In this document: piece after piece, positions 36,578 through 47,088 of the stretch
Layout: each line of letters starts with the position of its first letter
Position numbering within the stretch: position 1 is the first letter of the stretch
From: Taishania sp.
GTDB taxonomy: Bacteria > Bacteroidota > Bacteroidia > Flavobacteriales_D > Crocinitomicaceae
NCBI GenBank assembly: GCA_030150045.1
Contig: JASLGM010000022.1
Span: forward strand, 19,974 to 83,973
Reading direction: 5' to 3'
DNA length: 64,000 nucleotides
Program-made: the position numbers and the translations under genes
The notes under the pieces: model-generated
Told to the model about the DNA's origin: nothing
The model's input: only the letters and a program-made list of their open reading frames with translations
Database searches by the model: none

Positions 36578-37492
36578 TTAGAAGAATCTTACAGATCGAC
36601 CTGTATTTTCTTTGTTTAACAACGCATATTTTAAAATGATATCATGTGAGCCATGGTGATACTTTCTTAGTTTTGAAACACCAAAATCATAAGAGTATCC
36701 AATCATAAAAGATCGATTTATAGTATATGCTACATGTGCACTTACTGCATCTTGATTTCTAAAACCTGCACCAATTGTGAATTTTTCATATAGTAAAGCA
36801 TTTAATGAAATATCGAAATTTACAGGTGCTCCTGCTACCATTTTTACCATTGTAGCCGGTTTTAGTTTTACATTTTGCAATTCGAATACATAACCTGCAA
36901 TAAAATTAAAATGAGCTTTCCCATTTACTATTTGTTCTTCAACTGTAGAATAGCGATCAGTTTCAATGAAATTTGGTACAGATGCCCCAACATACCAATT
37001 ATTATGATAGAGGTAAAGACCAGCTCCAACCACAGGTTTGATTCGATGATTTATATTTGTCATCATCGATTCATCGGTATAGTCTTGCATTTTTCCTTTA
37101 GCCCAATCAATCGATAGGGACTCGATACCTGCATTTATTCCAGCAGATAATCTTATGTTTCCTCCAAGCTTAATATTTGCAGCTATTTGTGCTGTTGCTA
37201 AGATTGTTTTTGTTGGACCAATCGCATCATTAATAATATTTATACCAGCCCCAAAGTTTTTAAATACTTTTCCTTGGACGCCAATGTTTTGGGTCATAGG
37301 TGCTCCATCTAATTTCACCCACTGTGATCTGTGTATAACTTGAGCTTCAAGTCGATTACTGGTCCCTACGTACGCAGGGTTTACCATCATTGTATTGTAC
37401 ATGTATTGTGTGTAATGTACTTGTTGTTGACCAAATGAAAGAAATCCAAGAGGAACAACGAAAAGCGTGATTAGTTTTATTCTTAATTTCAT
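36578..37492 (-). CDS. PorP/SprF family outer-membrane protein
   Basis: A 304-residue outer-membrane barrel of the PorP/SprF family. These proteins work as partners for T9SS-exported, type B-sorted surface proteins, for example SprF with SprB in gliding. The signature N-terminus after the signal peptide is QQQVHYTQYMYNTMMVNPAY, and family motifs WVKLDGAPMTQNI, NIINDAIGP and GYSYDFGVSKL are present. It lies 10 bases after the 2042-residue type B protein, the expected partner, and before the OmpA/PD40 protein. Confidence 0.95.
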   Translation of the reverse strand: MKLRIKLITLFVVPLGFLSFGQQQVHYTQYMYNTMMVNPAYVGTSNRLEAQVIHRSQWVKLDGAPMTQNIGVQGKVFKNFGAGINIINDAIGPTKTILATAQIAANIKLGGNIRLSAGINAGIESLSIDWAKGKMQDYTDESMMTNINHRIKPVVGAGLYLYHNNWYVGASVPNFIETDRYSTVEEQIVNGKAHFNFIAGYVFELQNVKLKPATMVKMVAGAPVNFDISLNALLYEKFTIGAGFRNQDAVSAHVAYTINRSFMIGYSYDFGVSKLRKYHHGSHDIILKYALLNKENTGRSVRFF

Positions 37493-37502
37493 AACAAATA
37501 GT

Positions 37503-40500
37503 TTATCTTATTATATAAATCCAACCAGTTTTTTCTTTCTTTTCATCATTTTCAATGGAAAGTACATAGAAATATGTTCCAGCTGGTAAATCTTCTTTCG
37601 AATTATAAACAGCACCTTTATTAGCTGTTCCTGCCCAATCATTTTTGTAATTATTCACAGTGTAAACCAAAGTTCCAAATCGGTTGAATATGGTTAATGT
37701 GTTATTCGGATATTCTTGTATGCAATCGATAACTAGTACATCATTTTTACCATCTCCATTTGGACTTATTTCATTGTAAACAGTTAAGCATTCAACATCA
37801 ACATAAACTGTAGCAGTATCATTGTTAGGATTGTCATCTGGAATATCTGAATGTGTAATTGAAGCAACATTTGTGTGATCACCTCCTTCTAAGACTTCTG
37901 CTGTTACAATTAGAGTTGCAGTTGAATTTGCTGCCATGGTAGGGATAATCCATTCGCCTGAAATAGGAGAATAGGTTCCAATGCTTGATGTATGATTGAT
38001 ATAGTTAAAACCATTACGGATTATCTCACTTACAATTACATTGCTTTGAATTCCAGTTCCTACGTTAGTTACTGTGATGGTGAATTCAACATGATCACCA
38101 ATGAATGCAGATGTTGTATTTGCAACTTTTTTCATTTCCAAATCGGAACAATTTCCAAATTGTATTTGAATACTATTCGGTAGATGGATGATACAATTGC
38201 TCATAGTTGTATAGGATAAATCTAGACTTGCAATTGTTGCATTCCAAACTATGAAAACTTCTGATTCATCTGGACTTGTTGCTACGACTTGACCTCCATT
38301 TACAACCCAGTTGTAGTTGGTCATTCCCGTTGGTGCTGTATATTTTATTGTATCTCCAATACAAGGAGTAGGGTTTGCAATTGTAATTTGACCATTATTT
38401 GGATTGTCAATGGTAATCGTTATTGCTAAACTTTGTGAACTGATACAATGAATACCTTGTGTAAATGCATAGTATGTTTGTCCATTTACTAAGGGCGTAC
38501 TTCCAGCGAGAGGAGCTCCATTTATATCTCTCCAAACTACATTCATTTGATCCACTGCTATTTGGTTAATAGTTGGAGGTGTAGTTGCACAAAAGTGTTG
38601 CTGTGAAGAGCTAGAAGTAGGAGCACTAAGGTTTTCCAAGATAACATAAATAGCTAATCTCGTTTGACTATCACAAGCACCTTGAGTTAATCCTGCATAA
38701 TAGATTGTGTTATTTTGTAATGTAGTTGATCCTGATAGAGGTGTCGAACCAGTAGGAGTAGTGTACCATTGTACATTTGATTCATTTACTTGTAAATCGT
38801 CAATTGTACTGTTTGTTGTACTACAAAATATTTGAACATTATTATTTGTTGTTGGTGGTTGCACTTGGTTAACAGAGACTGTTACTGCAAGGCGTGAATT
38901 ACTACTACAATTTTGACTTTCTAGAGCTGCATAATAAGTCATTTGATCAGTAAGTGGCATTGTATTTACTAATGGTGTTCCACCAGTTTGTGTACTGTAC
39001 CAGATTACTCCGTTTTCATTAACTTGAATATCCGCTAGTGTGTAAACACTGTTACCGCAGAACGCTTGTTGACTTGACGTAGTTGTAGGGGGCGGGATGT
39101 TTTCAAACACAACGTGGATAGCAGCACCATTTGGATTAACACATGTACCACTTGACGTAAACGCATAATAAGTTGTATTTCCAACAAGAGGAGTGGTTGT
39201 AGCTAATACATTCCCTTGATTAGCGTTGTCATACCAAGTAACATTTAGATTTTGTACATCTAGGTCTGCTAATGTCAATGTAGATCCTGTTGTGTTGCAA
39301 AAGAATTGTACGTTCGCAAATCCTGACGGGGTTTGATAAATACTAAAAGTTGTTGTTACAGTTAATGGATTACTGTTAATACAGCCATTAATATCGGCTA
39401 ATGTACCATAGTACATTTGTCCATTTATTAAATTGGTTCCTGGTTGTACAACAGTGGTGTATGCTTGGTCCATATACCAAGTGACACCTGATTGATTAAC
39501 TGAAATTTGATCAATTGTTGGAGTTGTTGATCCACAGAAGTGTTGGTTTGCTTGCTGTGTTGTTGGAGGAGAAGGATTTGCAATTTGTACAACAACAGGT
39601 ATACGTATTGAACTGTTACATCCTATGCCTTGATTACTCGCATAATAAGTACTGCCGTTAGTTAACGCAGTAGTCGTAGGAATAATGTTGCCATTAATAG
39701 CACTGTTGTACCATACTATTGATTGACCTTGAGTGTTTAGATCTGCAACAGTTAAGTTTTGAGAAGGTGGAACTGGAGGGCAGAATAGTTGTACCCCATT
39801 ATTAAATGTGGGAGGTGAAACTATTTCTATATTTACAAGAACATCAACTCGACTTGTGCTTGCACAAGTACCATTATTAATTTCACCATAATAGTGTGTA
39901 TTATTTACTAATATATCATTAGTAGAAAGTATGTTTCCATTTACGGGAGCGTCATACCAAATAATATTAGGGTTTGTTAATTGAAGATGTGAAAGAGTTG
40001 GAGCTTCTGAAGAGCAATAATTTTCAATTAGATTCACAACTGTTGGAGCTGTAATAGATTCAACAATTACTAAAATTGGAGTTCTTGTTGTCTGTTGGCA
40101 GAATCCTTGACTTGATGCCCCGTAATAAGTTTGACCGCTAACCAATGGAGTAGTTGAACTCAATATTGTACCTCCAACTGGAGCGTCGTACCAAATTACG
40201 TTTGTTTGATTTACTGAAAGCGTATCAATAGTTAATACAGGTTGACCTATTAATGGTTCACAGAAGTATTGAATAGATTGAGATGTTGTGACCGGTTGTA
40301 CAATTTCGAAAGCAACCATAACTTGTTCTCTGTCTCCACTTTCACAATTTCCATTTGTGCCTGCGGCATAGTAAACAGAGTTTGTTACTAATGGTGTATT
40401 TAACGGTAGTGGAATACCACCCCATTGTGCATCATACCATATTACGTTTGAAGGAGAGATTACTATATCAGCTAAAGTTGGATGTGTTGATCCACAAAAC

Positions 40501-43500
40501 ACTTGAGCTGTATCAGTTGCAAAGGGTTCACTAACAGATTCAATGACCACATATTGAGCTGTTCTATGGTTACTTTCACAGTTTATTCCATTTTGGGAAG
40601 CATAATAAGTCTGACCATTTACAAGGGGAGTGCTTGGAGCAAGTGCAGAAGTGCTAGTAGCTGAAGTGTACCAATTGATTGATTGTCCATTTGTACTCAA
40701 ATTAGCTATGGTTAGAGGACCAAAAAGTACCGTTTGAGGACAGAAAACTTGGGTGCCATTTGTGAAAGTAGGAGGAGTGATTAATTCTACTTCTACAGTT
40801 ATTTCTAAAGGTATAGGGCTAATACACCCCTGATCATGAGTAAAAGCAAAGTAACTTGTATTGTTCACTAATTGTGTAGCAGAATTTAATAAATTCCCAT
40901 TTATGACTGCATCATACCAAGTAATATTAGTATTGTTGTTAACATCAAGATCAGCAACTGTAGGTGTAACGGATGAACAGAAAGTTTGGAGTGAATTTGC
41001 TGTAGTTGGTGTTGCAGGACTATTGATAAGTACATGAACTAAAGTACGAGCAAAACTTTCACAGTGCTGTCCTTGATTCGCAGCGTAGTATGTTGTGTTA
41101 TGCTGAAGGGCAGTAGTTGATGGCAACGCAGTGGATCCTGTCGCTTGCGTATACCAACTAACAGTAGTTGGGTTAATAGAAAGATCTGCTAATGTTGGTG
41201 CTGATTGACCTTGTCCAGGAGCACAAAATTGCTGAAGGGCAGAAGATGTATTAGCTGGACTAACTGTTTCGATGTGAACTGTAATTGCTAAACGAACTGA
41301 TGATATACAATTAGTACTTACAATTCCACCGTAATATGTTTGACCATCAGTAAGTAATGTTCCTGCTGGTAGTGCTAAACCTCCAGTCGGGTTTTCATAC
41401 CAGAAAACGTTTGAAGTTGTAACAGCAATATCTGAAACTGTCGGATTATTTTGAGAACAGAAGTATTGAGTTGTGTTATTTGTAGTTGGTGTTGGTAGAT
41501 CACTGATTGTTGTAATGATTTCAAGTTTATTTGCTGATTCACAATCATTACCTGTAGATGTTGCATAATAATGACCTTGATCAACAACAACTGTTGACGA
41601 AGGAATAGGGGCTCCAGTATTGTCGTACCAAGTAATATTTGTACCGGTAACTTGTAAATCTGCGATAGTTGCATTGTCCGAAGAACAAAAGAACTGGTTT
41701 TGGCTTAATGTAGTTGGAATAGGTTCGTCTAAAATAGTTGGATTGATTTCCAATCGTTGGGAACTGATACAGTTTGTACCCACAGTTGCTGCAAAGTATG
41801 AATGTCCAGGTTGCATAACTGTTGAGCTAGGTAGTTCAACACTAGAATTTATAGTATCATACCATTTTACGAATGCAGGAATAACAAAAACATCTGCAAG
41901 TGTTTTTTGTTCAATTAAACAATAAGGAGGAATTGCACTACTAAGTGTTGGTGGTAGTTCGTCTTGAATATTGATAACTACTGGTAAGAGGTCACCAGGA
42001 GCACTCCAACATCCAGTATTAGAATTATGCGTAGCTAAAAACACATAGATTTGACTGGTCGTATTAGAAGCTCCACTAATTTTCAAGTTGTTGTTTGACA
42101 GATCAATTGAATAGCTGATGCCGTTTATAGTTGTATCCGAAGGAATAATCGATGTTAAACCGTTAGCGTAATGCCAACGTGTTTGATTTCCAACGGAAGA
42201 ATGAGGAGTAAGGTTAATAGTGTCAATCGCACAGTACAAGCTCTGTAAATTTGGAATACTCAAATCATTGTTATCAGGACCAGGGGTAACAGAAATTGGA
42301 ACAGGAATTCTAATTGATTGGATAGGACATCCTGGGTAACCGATTGCAGCAAAGATGTTTGCGGCATTTGAAAAAGGACCAATTTGAATTGGAGTTCCTG
42401 CTGGTGATGAGGCTAAAGGCGTTCCATTTAATGGATTATCGTAATAATAAATGGATGCATTTGGCATATTCGAGGTCGCAGAAATGGTTGCCATTGTTCC
42501 TTCACATATGCTTGTAAGTGAATTGGATAAATCAATTGATGGAGGTGAAGGGCGTTTTATAAAGTTGTAGATCTTTATTTCTTGCGCTACGTTTACTCCA
42601 AGTAAAGATGAAAATGAGAAAACGATTTTATCTACACTTGCTGTTGGAGTAAAGTAAATAGTTGTAGGTAATCCTAGATTTAATGAATCTCGGGCAGCAG
42701 GAGTGATGATACTATTTAAGGATTGATTATATAATCTAGTTTGGCCTTTATAGGCGCTTATTGTAATGTTATTTAATACACCTATTGTTAATAGGTTTGA
42801 AGCAAGTCCAAAACGAATTCCAAATTGTTCTCCTACGATAGATGGAGATTCATAATGCGCACGTTGAGTTATGGTTGCGGCTAGACCTAACACTCCAAGG
42901 CTTAGTTTAGAATAAGTATTATTACTGTGATCGATTGCGCGATTTATATTTTCAGTAACAGAACTTAGACCGAGTAAATCTAAATTTACTCCAGAATAAT
43001 CATAAGAAGTATATTTAGCTTGATTACAAAGAGAAGGTTGGCTTACATAAAATACATCCCACACTTGTAATGTCTTTTTATTACCTAAACCTAATAGTGA
43101 GTGAAGGTTGTTTGTGATTCTAACTCTGTTATATGGTGACGTAGGAGTGATTGCTAAATATTTATTGTTCATAGAATCTACTACAATCTTTGCTCCTTCC
43201 CCTGAGAAGTTACTACCAACCCCTGAAAATAAGTTCATTACAGAGTTGTTGTTGTTTTTTACATTAACTGTGAAATTTTGATTTCCAGCTGCAATACCTC
43301 CAACAAGACCAGAAAGTACATCTGCTAAAGTTCCACCTAATAAAGCATCAAGGATGTTTTCTTCAGTCTCTATACGGACAAAAAAAGTTTGATTTGCAGG
43401 AACCATTGTGGGGAATTCAACTTCTATATGACCATCATAAGAACCTATCCAAAGCAAAGCTCCGGAGCTAGAAGTTGTAATTGATCTTGTGGATTCATTT

Positions 43501-43631
43501 TGATCGACACTTTTCAGGGCATCTGTTACGTGACTTTGTGATGTTAATTGATTTGCATAAACTTTTGTTTGTGCAACGAGTTCCGTTCCTAGCATTGCGC
43601 ATAGAAACAGAAGGAATAGTAGAGCCTTCAT
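37503..43631 (-). CDS. Giant T9SS type B surface protein with 15 Ig-like repeats
   Basis: A 2042-residue exported protein. After the signal peptide and a beta-rich N-terminal domain of about 550 residues come 15 repeats of about 78 residues. Each repeat has the pattern Q-x-FC near its start, an xxWYD/T core, TxLxxGxTYYA, then a second Cys (C-x-S). The paired cysteines suggest one disulfide per repeat. Next are a PKD-like segment (CIGDTIKYTAPTGMTNYNWV), a DUF11 domain (FTITVTNVGTGIQSNV), and the type B C-terminal domain (NEISPNGDGKNDVLVI, IFNRFGTLVYTV). It is a probable adhesin or gliding filament, co-transcribed with its PorP/SprF partner. Confidence 0.92.
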   Translation of the reverse strand: MKALLFLLFLCAMLGTELVAQTKVYANQLTSQSHVTDALKSVDQNESTRSITTSSSGALLWIGSYDGHIEVEFPTMVPANQTFFVRIETEENILDALLGGTLADVLSGLVGGIAAGNQNFTVNVKNNNNSVMNLFSGVGSNFSGEGAKIVVDSMNNKYLAITPTSPYNRVRITNNLHSLLGLGNKKTLQVWDVFYVSQPSLCNQAKYTSYDYSGVNLDLLGLSSVTENINRAIDHSNNTYSKLSLGVLGLAATITQRAHYESPSIVGEQFGIRFGLASNLLTIGVLNNITISAYKGQTRLYNQSLNSIITPAARDSLNLGLPTTIYFTPTASVDKIVFSFSSLLGVNVAQEIKIYNFIKRPSPPSIDLSNSLTSICEGTMATISATSNMPNASIYYYDNPLNGTPLASSPAGTPIQIGPFSNAANIFAAIGYPGCPIQSIRIPVPISVTPGPDNNDLSIPNLQSLYCAIDTINLTPHSSVGNQTRWHYANGLTSIIPSDTTINGISYSIDLSNNNLKISGASNTTSQIYVFLATHNSNTGCWSAPGDLLPVVINIQDELPPTLSSAIPPYCLIEQKTLADVFVIPAFVKWYDTINSSVELPSSTVMQPGHSYFAATVGTNCISSQRLEINPTILDEPIPTTLSQNQFFCSSDNATIADLQVTGTNITWYDNTGAPIPSSTVVVDQGHYYATSTGNDCESANKLEIITTISDLPTPTTNNTTQYFCSQNNPTVSDIAVTTSNVFWYENPTGGLALPAGTLLTDGQTYYGGIVSTNCISSVRLAITVHIETVSPANTSSALQQFCAPGQGQSAPTLADLSINPTTVSWYTQATGSTALPSTTALQHNTTYYAANQGQHCESFARTLVHVLINSPATPTTANSLQTFCSSVTPTVADLDVNNNTNITWYDAVINGNLLNSATQLVNNTSYFAFTHDQGCISPIPLEITVEVELITPPTFTNGTQVFCPQTVLFGPLTIANLSTNGQSINWYTSATSTSALAPSTPLVNGQTYYASQNGINCESNHRTAQYVVIESVSEPFATDTAQVFCGSTHPTLADIVISPSNVIWYDAQWGGIPLPLNTPLVTNSVYYAAGTNGNCESGDREQVMVAFEIVQPVTTSQSIQYFCEPLIGQPVLTIDTLSVNQTNVIWYDAPVGGTILSSTTPLVSGQTYYGASSQGFCQQTTRTPILVIVESITAPTVVNLIENYCSSEAPTLSHLQLTNPNIIWYDAPVNGNILSTNDILVNNTHYYGEINNGTCASTSRVDVLVNIEIVSPPTFNNGVQLFCPPVPPSQNLTVADLNTQGQSIVWYNSAINGNIIPTTTALTNGSTYYASNQGIGCNSSIRIPVVVQIANPSPPTTQQANQHFCGSTTPTIDQISVNQSGVTWYMDQAYTTVVQPGTNLINGQMYYGTLADINGCINSNPLTVTTTFSIYQTPSGFANVQFFCNTTGSTLTLADLDVQNLNVTWYDNANQGNVLATTTPLVGNTTYYAFTSSGTCVNPNGAAIHVVFENIPPPTTTSSQQAFCGNSVYTLADIQVNENGVIWYSTQTGGTPLVNTMPLTDQMTYYAALESQNCSSNSRLAVTVSVNQVQPPTTNNNVQIFCSTTNSTIDDLQVNESNVQWYTTPTGSTPLSGSTTLQNNTIYYAGLTQGACDSQTRLAIYVILENLSAPTSSSSQQHFCATTPPTINQIAVDQMNVVWRDINGAPLAGSTPLVNGQTYYAFTQGIHCISSQSLAITITIDNPNNGQITIANPTPCIGDTIKYTAPTGMTNYNWVVNGGQVVATSPDESEVFIVWNATIASLDLSYTTMSNCIIHLPNSIQIQFGNCSDLEMKKVANTTSAFIGDHVEFTITVTNVGTGIQSNVIVSEIIRNGFNYINHTSSIGTYSPISGEWIIPTMAANSTATLIVTAEVLEGGDHTNVASITHSDIPDDNPNNDTATVYVDVECLTVYNEISPNGDGKNDVLVIDCIQEYPNNTLTIFNRFGTLVYTVNNYKNDWAGTANKGAVYNSKEDLPAGTYFYVLSIENDEKKEKTGWIYIIR

Positions 43632-43775
43632 ATTTTAGTAGGGTGTTAACATTTTTCCCAAAGGGAAAAATGATTAATTAGTGTTAAATAAAAACCGTAA
43701 ATTATTATCTGAATCAAATGTACAATCAATTACATTGTTTGCAAAAATAAGATTAAGTTTAAATGTTAAAATATC

Positions 43776-45563
43776 TTAATAAATCAAACTGAATATAGAA
43801 TCGTATGCATTTAATTCTTCAATTTTTTTCAGGAAAAAATGGTAGAACGGGTCTTTATCTAGCGTTGAACTATCACCAACAATGTATAAGGTTTGTTTTG
43901 AACGTGTCAAAGCTACGTTCATTCTTCGGTAATCCTTTAGAAAACCGATTTTGGCATTGGTGTTTGAGCGAACGAGGGAAACGATAACATTGTCGTATTC
44001 TTGACCTTGAATACTATCAATTGTAGTGCATAAAAATCCTGGTATTTGTTGTTTTATTTTGGATACTTGTGCACTATATGGAGCAATGATGACTGTATTA
44101 TGGTTTTTAAGTTCCTTCTTTTCTATAAGTTGTTTAACCACTTCAATTTCATCATCATTATATATTGAACCAGAATCTTCTTCTTCTTTTTCATAATATT
44201 CAGCACCGGCGGTGTCGAAAAATTGAAGTTCATACTTTGTGTTGTTTATATCGGATTTGAGTTTATTATTATAAAAATATGCATTGGAAATGGCAATTAA
44301 TGGGGCTGCCATTCTATATTGTATATTCAAGAGGTGTATGTTGTTAGCGTGTGTAACTAAATGCTCAATCAAAGTTTTTTTTAATGCATTATTACTGATT
44401 ACAGTAGGGGGAAGTTGAAATGGGTCACCGGCTAGAATTATTTGTTTTGCTAGTGGAGCAATTGCCCAAAGTAGTGGGTCTAAACATTGTGCTGCTTCAT
44501 CCATTATTAGACTGTCATATGAATTATAGTCCAGATAAGAGTCATAGATAGCCACAGGTGTACCAATTATTACAGGATTATTTCTTAAACATTCGTTTTG
44601 AAAATCATCTTGGATTTTTTTTATGTGTTGACGGATAGATTTTACCTCTTGTAGAATGAGTTTTTTTTGATCACGTTCATCTTTTCCGAAGTTACGTTTG
44701 TATGAAAAAGCTATTTTTCTAAGTTGATCGGCCTGAATACGATATTTTTTTATTTGTTGATCAATTTTTGCCTTCTCCATTAACCCTTCTAAAGTGTACG
44801 GTCTTAATTCTTCTGCAACTTTAGCGTTGTTGCCAAGGCGAATAAATGGGATGTTTGATTTCATTAATTGATTCCCAAGGTGATCAATAGCTGCATTACT
44901 GGGTGTACTAATAATAATATTTTGACCTTGTTTTACTTTTTGATTACATAGTTCTACAATTGTTGTTGTTTTTCCAGTACCTGGGGGCCCGTGAATAACT
45001 CCAATTTCATTGATCTCTAGTAATTCTTTAATAGCATTTTTTTGACTTTCATTCAAGTTTTGATTTTCGAAATCGATTTGTTTTTTTGTTTTATTAGTTG
45101 GAATATTGATATCTGATGAATAAACAGAATCGAACAATGCAATAGTCTTAGGGTTTTTCCCTATGTTTTTTATGGCATCTTTCATGATGTTATTTGTATG
45201 CTCATCGAAGGAGAGTTGTATTCCGAAATTGCCATCTAGTACTTCTGATGGGAAGTCAGAAGAAAATATGCGACATTCTCCATTGTTTCCATCTAATCCG
45301 ATTAGTATAGCTTTAAATCGTTCTTTGTCTGTAACTATTTCTACTGGTAATCCTGATTTAAAAAGGTTTGTATCTTGTTGAAAAGGAATATTGAATGTAA
45401 ACTCGGGATAATCTAAATAACCATAGGATCTTTTATTAATTCGAACGGGATGTAAGAGAAGACCTTCTTTCTTTAATTGTTTGAAATTGGAGTTTTCTTT
45501 GAATCTGTTGCGTTGTGCATCTGACTCTTCTATAACGAGATTTAATAATGTTTCCTGGTTCAT
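43776..45563 (-). CDS. SF1 helicase, UPF1/IGHMBP2-like
   Basis: A 595-residue nucleic-acid helicase. Walker A is GPPGTGKT (192-199), with IHGPPGTGKTTTIVEL; Walker B is LIMDEAAQ (D355, E356). Later motifs are LAGDPFQLPP (motif III), LNIQYRMAAPLIAISN (IV), TTIDSIQGQEYDNVIVSLVR (V) and DYRRMNVALTRSKQTLYIVG (VI), all intact. The N-terminus carries a small beta-barrel as in IGHMBP2. It would unwind DNA or RNA 5' to 3'; the substrate is unknown. It has no operon partners: the SPT-like gene upstream of it on this strand ends at a terminator 5' of this start. Confidence 0.9.
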   Translation of the reverse strand: MNQETLLNLVIEESDAQRNRFKENSNFKQLKKEGLLLHPVRINKRSYGYLDYPEFTFNIPFQQDTNLFKSGLPVEIVTDKERFKAILIGLDGNNGECRIFSSDFPSEVLDGNFGIQLSFDEHTNNIMKDAIKNIGKNPKTIALFDSVYSSDINIPTNKTKKQIDFENQNLNESQKNAIKELLEINEIGVIHGPPGTGKTTTIVELCNQKVKQGQNIIISTPSNAAIDHLGNQLMKSNIPFIRLGNNAKVAEELRPYTLEGLMEKAKIDQQIKKYRIQADQLRKIAFSYKRNFGKDERDQKKLILQEVKSIRQHIKKIQDDFQNECLRNNPVIIGTPVAIYDSYLDYNSYDSLIMDEAAQCLDPLLWAIAPLAKQIILAGDPFQLPPTVISNNALKKTLIEHLVTHANNIHLLNIQYRMAAPLIAISNAYFYNNKLKSDINNTKYELQFFDTAGAEYYEKEEEDSGSIYNDDEIEVVKQLIEKKELKNHNTVIIAPYSAQVSKIKQQIPGFLCTTIDSIQGQEYDNVIVSLVRSNTNAKIGFLKDYRRMNVALTRSKQTLYIVGDSSTLDKDPFYHFFLKKIEELNAYDSIFSLIY

Positions 45564-45572
45564 GGTACAAAA

Positions 45573-45598
45573 AAAGGGAGAGTGAAAACTCTCCCTTT
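45573..45598 (-). terminator. Intrinsic terminator of the SPT-like gene
   Basis: On the minus strand AAAGGGAGAG pairs with CTCTCCCTTT, followed by a T run. It lies just past the stop at 45616. Confidence 0.8.
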
Positions 45599-45615
45599 GG
45601 GTGATTATGTTGTTA

Positions 45616-46887
45616 CTATTTTTTTGTGTCTACTTCAACGTGAGCTAATTCTTCGGATTTGTATTCACCGTTTTCTAATTTGCTTTTCAATTTTTTGAAT
45701 GTGTCGATTGTATATTGTACATCTTCTAAGCTATGAACAGCTGTAGGGATGATACGTAACATGATTGTATCTTTTGGTACTACTGGGTAGATAACGATTG
45801 AACAGAAGATACCGTAGTTTTCGCGTAAATCGAAAGTTAGGTTTGTCGCTTCTGCTAAGTCACCTTTCATGAATACAGGTGTAACACATGTATTTGTTTT
45901 ACCGATGTCAAAACCAGCGTCTTTGAATCCAGTTTGTAACGCTGTAGTTACTTCCCATAACTTCGCTTTGTATTCTGGGTGTTTTTTAATTAAATCAAGG
46001 CGTTTACGTGCTCCAATAGTGTTTACCATTGGTAATGCTTTAGCATAGATTTGAGAGCGCATGTTGTAACGTAAGAATTCGATTACTTCCTCTTTTGCGC
46101 AGATGAATCCTCCTACGGAAGCCATTGATTTTGCGAATGTCCCGAATAGGATATCGATTTCGTCTTGAACTCCTTGTTCTTCAGCTGCGCCTTGTCCAGT
46201 TGCACCTAACGTACCGAATCCGTGAGCGTCATCAACAAAAAGTCTAAAGTTATATTTCCCAGATTTTCTAAAATCTACAATTTCTTTCAATTTTCCTTGG
46301 TCTCCTGCCATTCCGAAAACACCTTCAGTAATTACTAGGATACCTCCACCAGTTTTCGTTGCTAATGCAGTTGCATTTTTCATTTGTTTGTCAAATGACT
46401 CCATATCGTTGTGTTGGAATACGAAACGTTTACCAGTGTGTAGGCGCATTCCGTCTAAAATACAAGCGTGAGATTCGCTGTCATAAACGATAACGTCGTT
46501 TCTACCTGACAAGGTGTCGATTGCAGATACCATTCCTTGGAAACCGAAGTTTAACAAAGTTGCATCTTCTTTACCCATAAACTCAGCGATTTCGTTTTCG
46601 AATGCTTCGTGTTCAGAAGTTTGACCTGTCATCATTCTGGCTCCCATTGGGTATGCCATTCCATACTGAGTAGCTGCTGCAGCATCTACTTCTCTAACTT
46701 CTGGATGATTTGCTAATCCAAGGTAGTTGTTTAATGACCAAACTAAACATTCTTTACCTCTGAATGTCATACGTGGACCAATTTCCCCTTCTAATTTTGG
46801 GAATGTAAAGTATCCATGAACTCCTTTGGAGTATTTTCCAATTGGTCCTTTGTTTTCTCTTATCTTGTCAAATATGTCGTTTGCCAT
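45616..46887 (-). CDS. Alpha-oxoamine synthase, serine palmitoyltransferase-like
   Basis: A 423-residue PLP enzyme of the class II alpha-oxoamine synthase family, which joins an amino acid to an acyl-CoA with loss of CO2. The PLP lysine is K253 (TFAKSMASVGGF); other motifs are SLNNYLGLANHPEV, YDSESHACILDGMRL and LFVDDAHGFGTLG. In Bacteroidota this family makes 3-ketosphinganine (SPT) or sulfonolipid bases (capnine synthase from cysteate); 2-amino-3-ketobutyrate ligase is a third choice. The N-terminal extension (IFDKIRENKGPIGKYSKGVH) resembles the SPT/capnine group more than the ligase. The exact amino-acid substrate is undecided. Confidence 0.82.
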   Translation of the reverse strand: MANDIFDKIRENKGPIGKYSKGVHGYFTFPKLEGEIGPRMTFRGKECLVWSLNNYLGLANHPEVREVDAAAATQYGMAYPMGARMMTGQTSEHEAFENEIAEFMGKEDATLLNFGFQGMVSAIDTLSGRNDVIVYDSESHACILDGMRLHTGKRFVFQHNDMESFDKQMKNATALATKTGGGILVITEGVFGMAGDQGKLKEIVDFRKSGKYNFRLFVDDAHGFGTLGATGQGAAEEQGVQDEIDILFGTFAKSMASVGGFICAKEEVIEFLRYNMRSQIYAKALPMVNTIGARKRLDLIKKHPEYKAKLWEVTTALQTGFKDAGFDIGKTNTCVTPVFMKGDLAEATNLTFDLRENYGIFCSIVIYPVVPKDTIMLRIIPTAVHSLEDVQYTIDTFKKLKSKLENGEYKSEELAHVEVDTKK

Positions 46888-46917
46888 ATCTCTATAAATT
46901 ACAATTTAATTTTGCTA

Positions 46918-46925
46918 CAAATGTA
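46918..46925 (-). promoter_or_regulatory. -7 element upstream of the SPT-like gene
   Basis: The minus strand reads TACATTTG, an exact TAnnTTTG match, 31 bases before the start codon. No -33 element at the normal spacing was seen. Confidence 0.4.
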
Positions 46926-47088
46926 CGTAGAATCGGTTGATTAATCGTTGTGGTTATTGGATTTTTATCAACATAAAGGAGGTTGATATCGTTTAATAGT
47001 GATCTTATTTTCAGGACAAAAGCTGTTGATTGTGGTATTTATTGTTCTTCTATGATTTTTAGGATTGTTTATTGAAATGGGGGCATCA

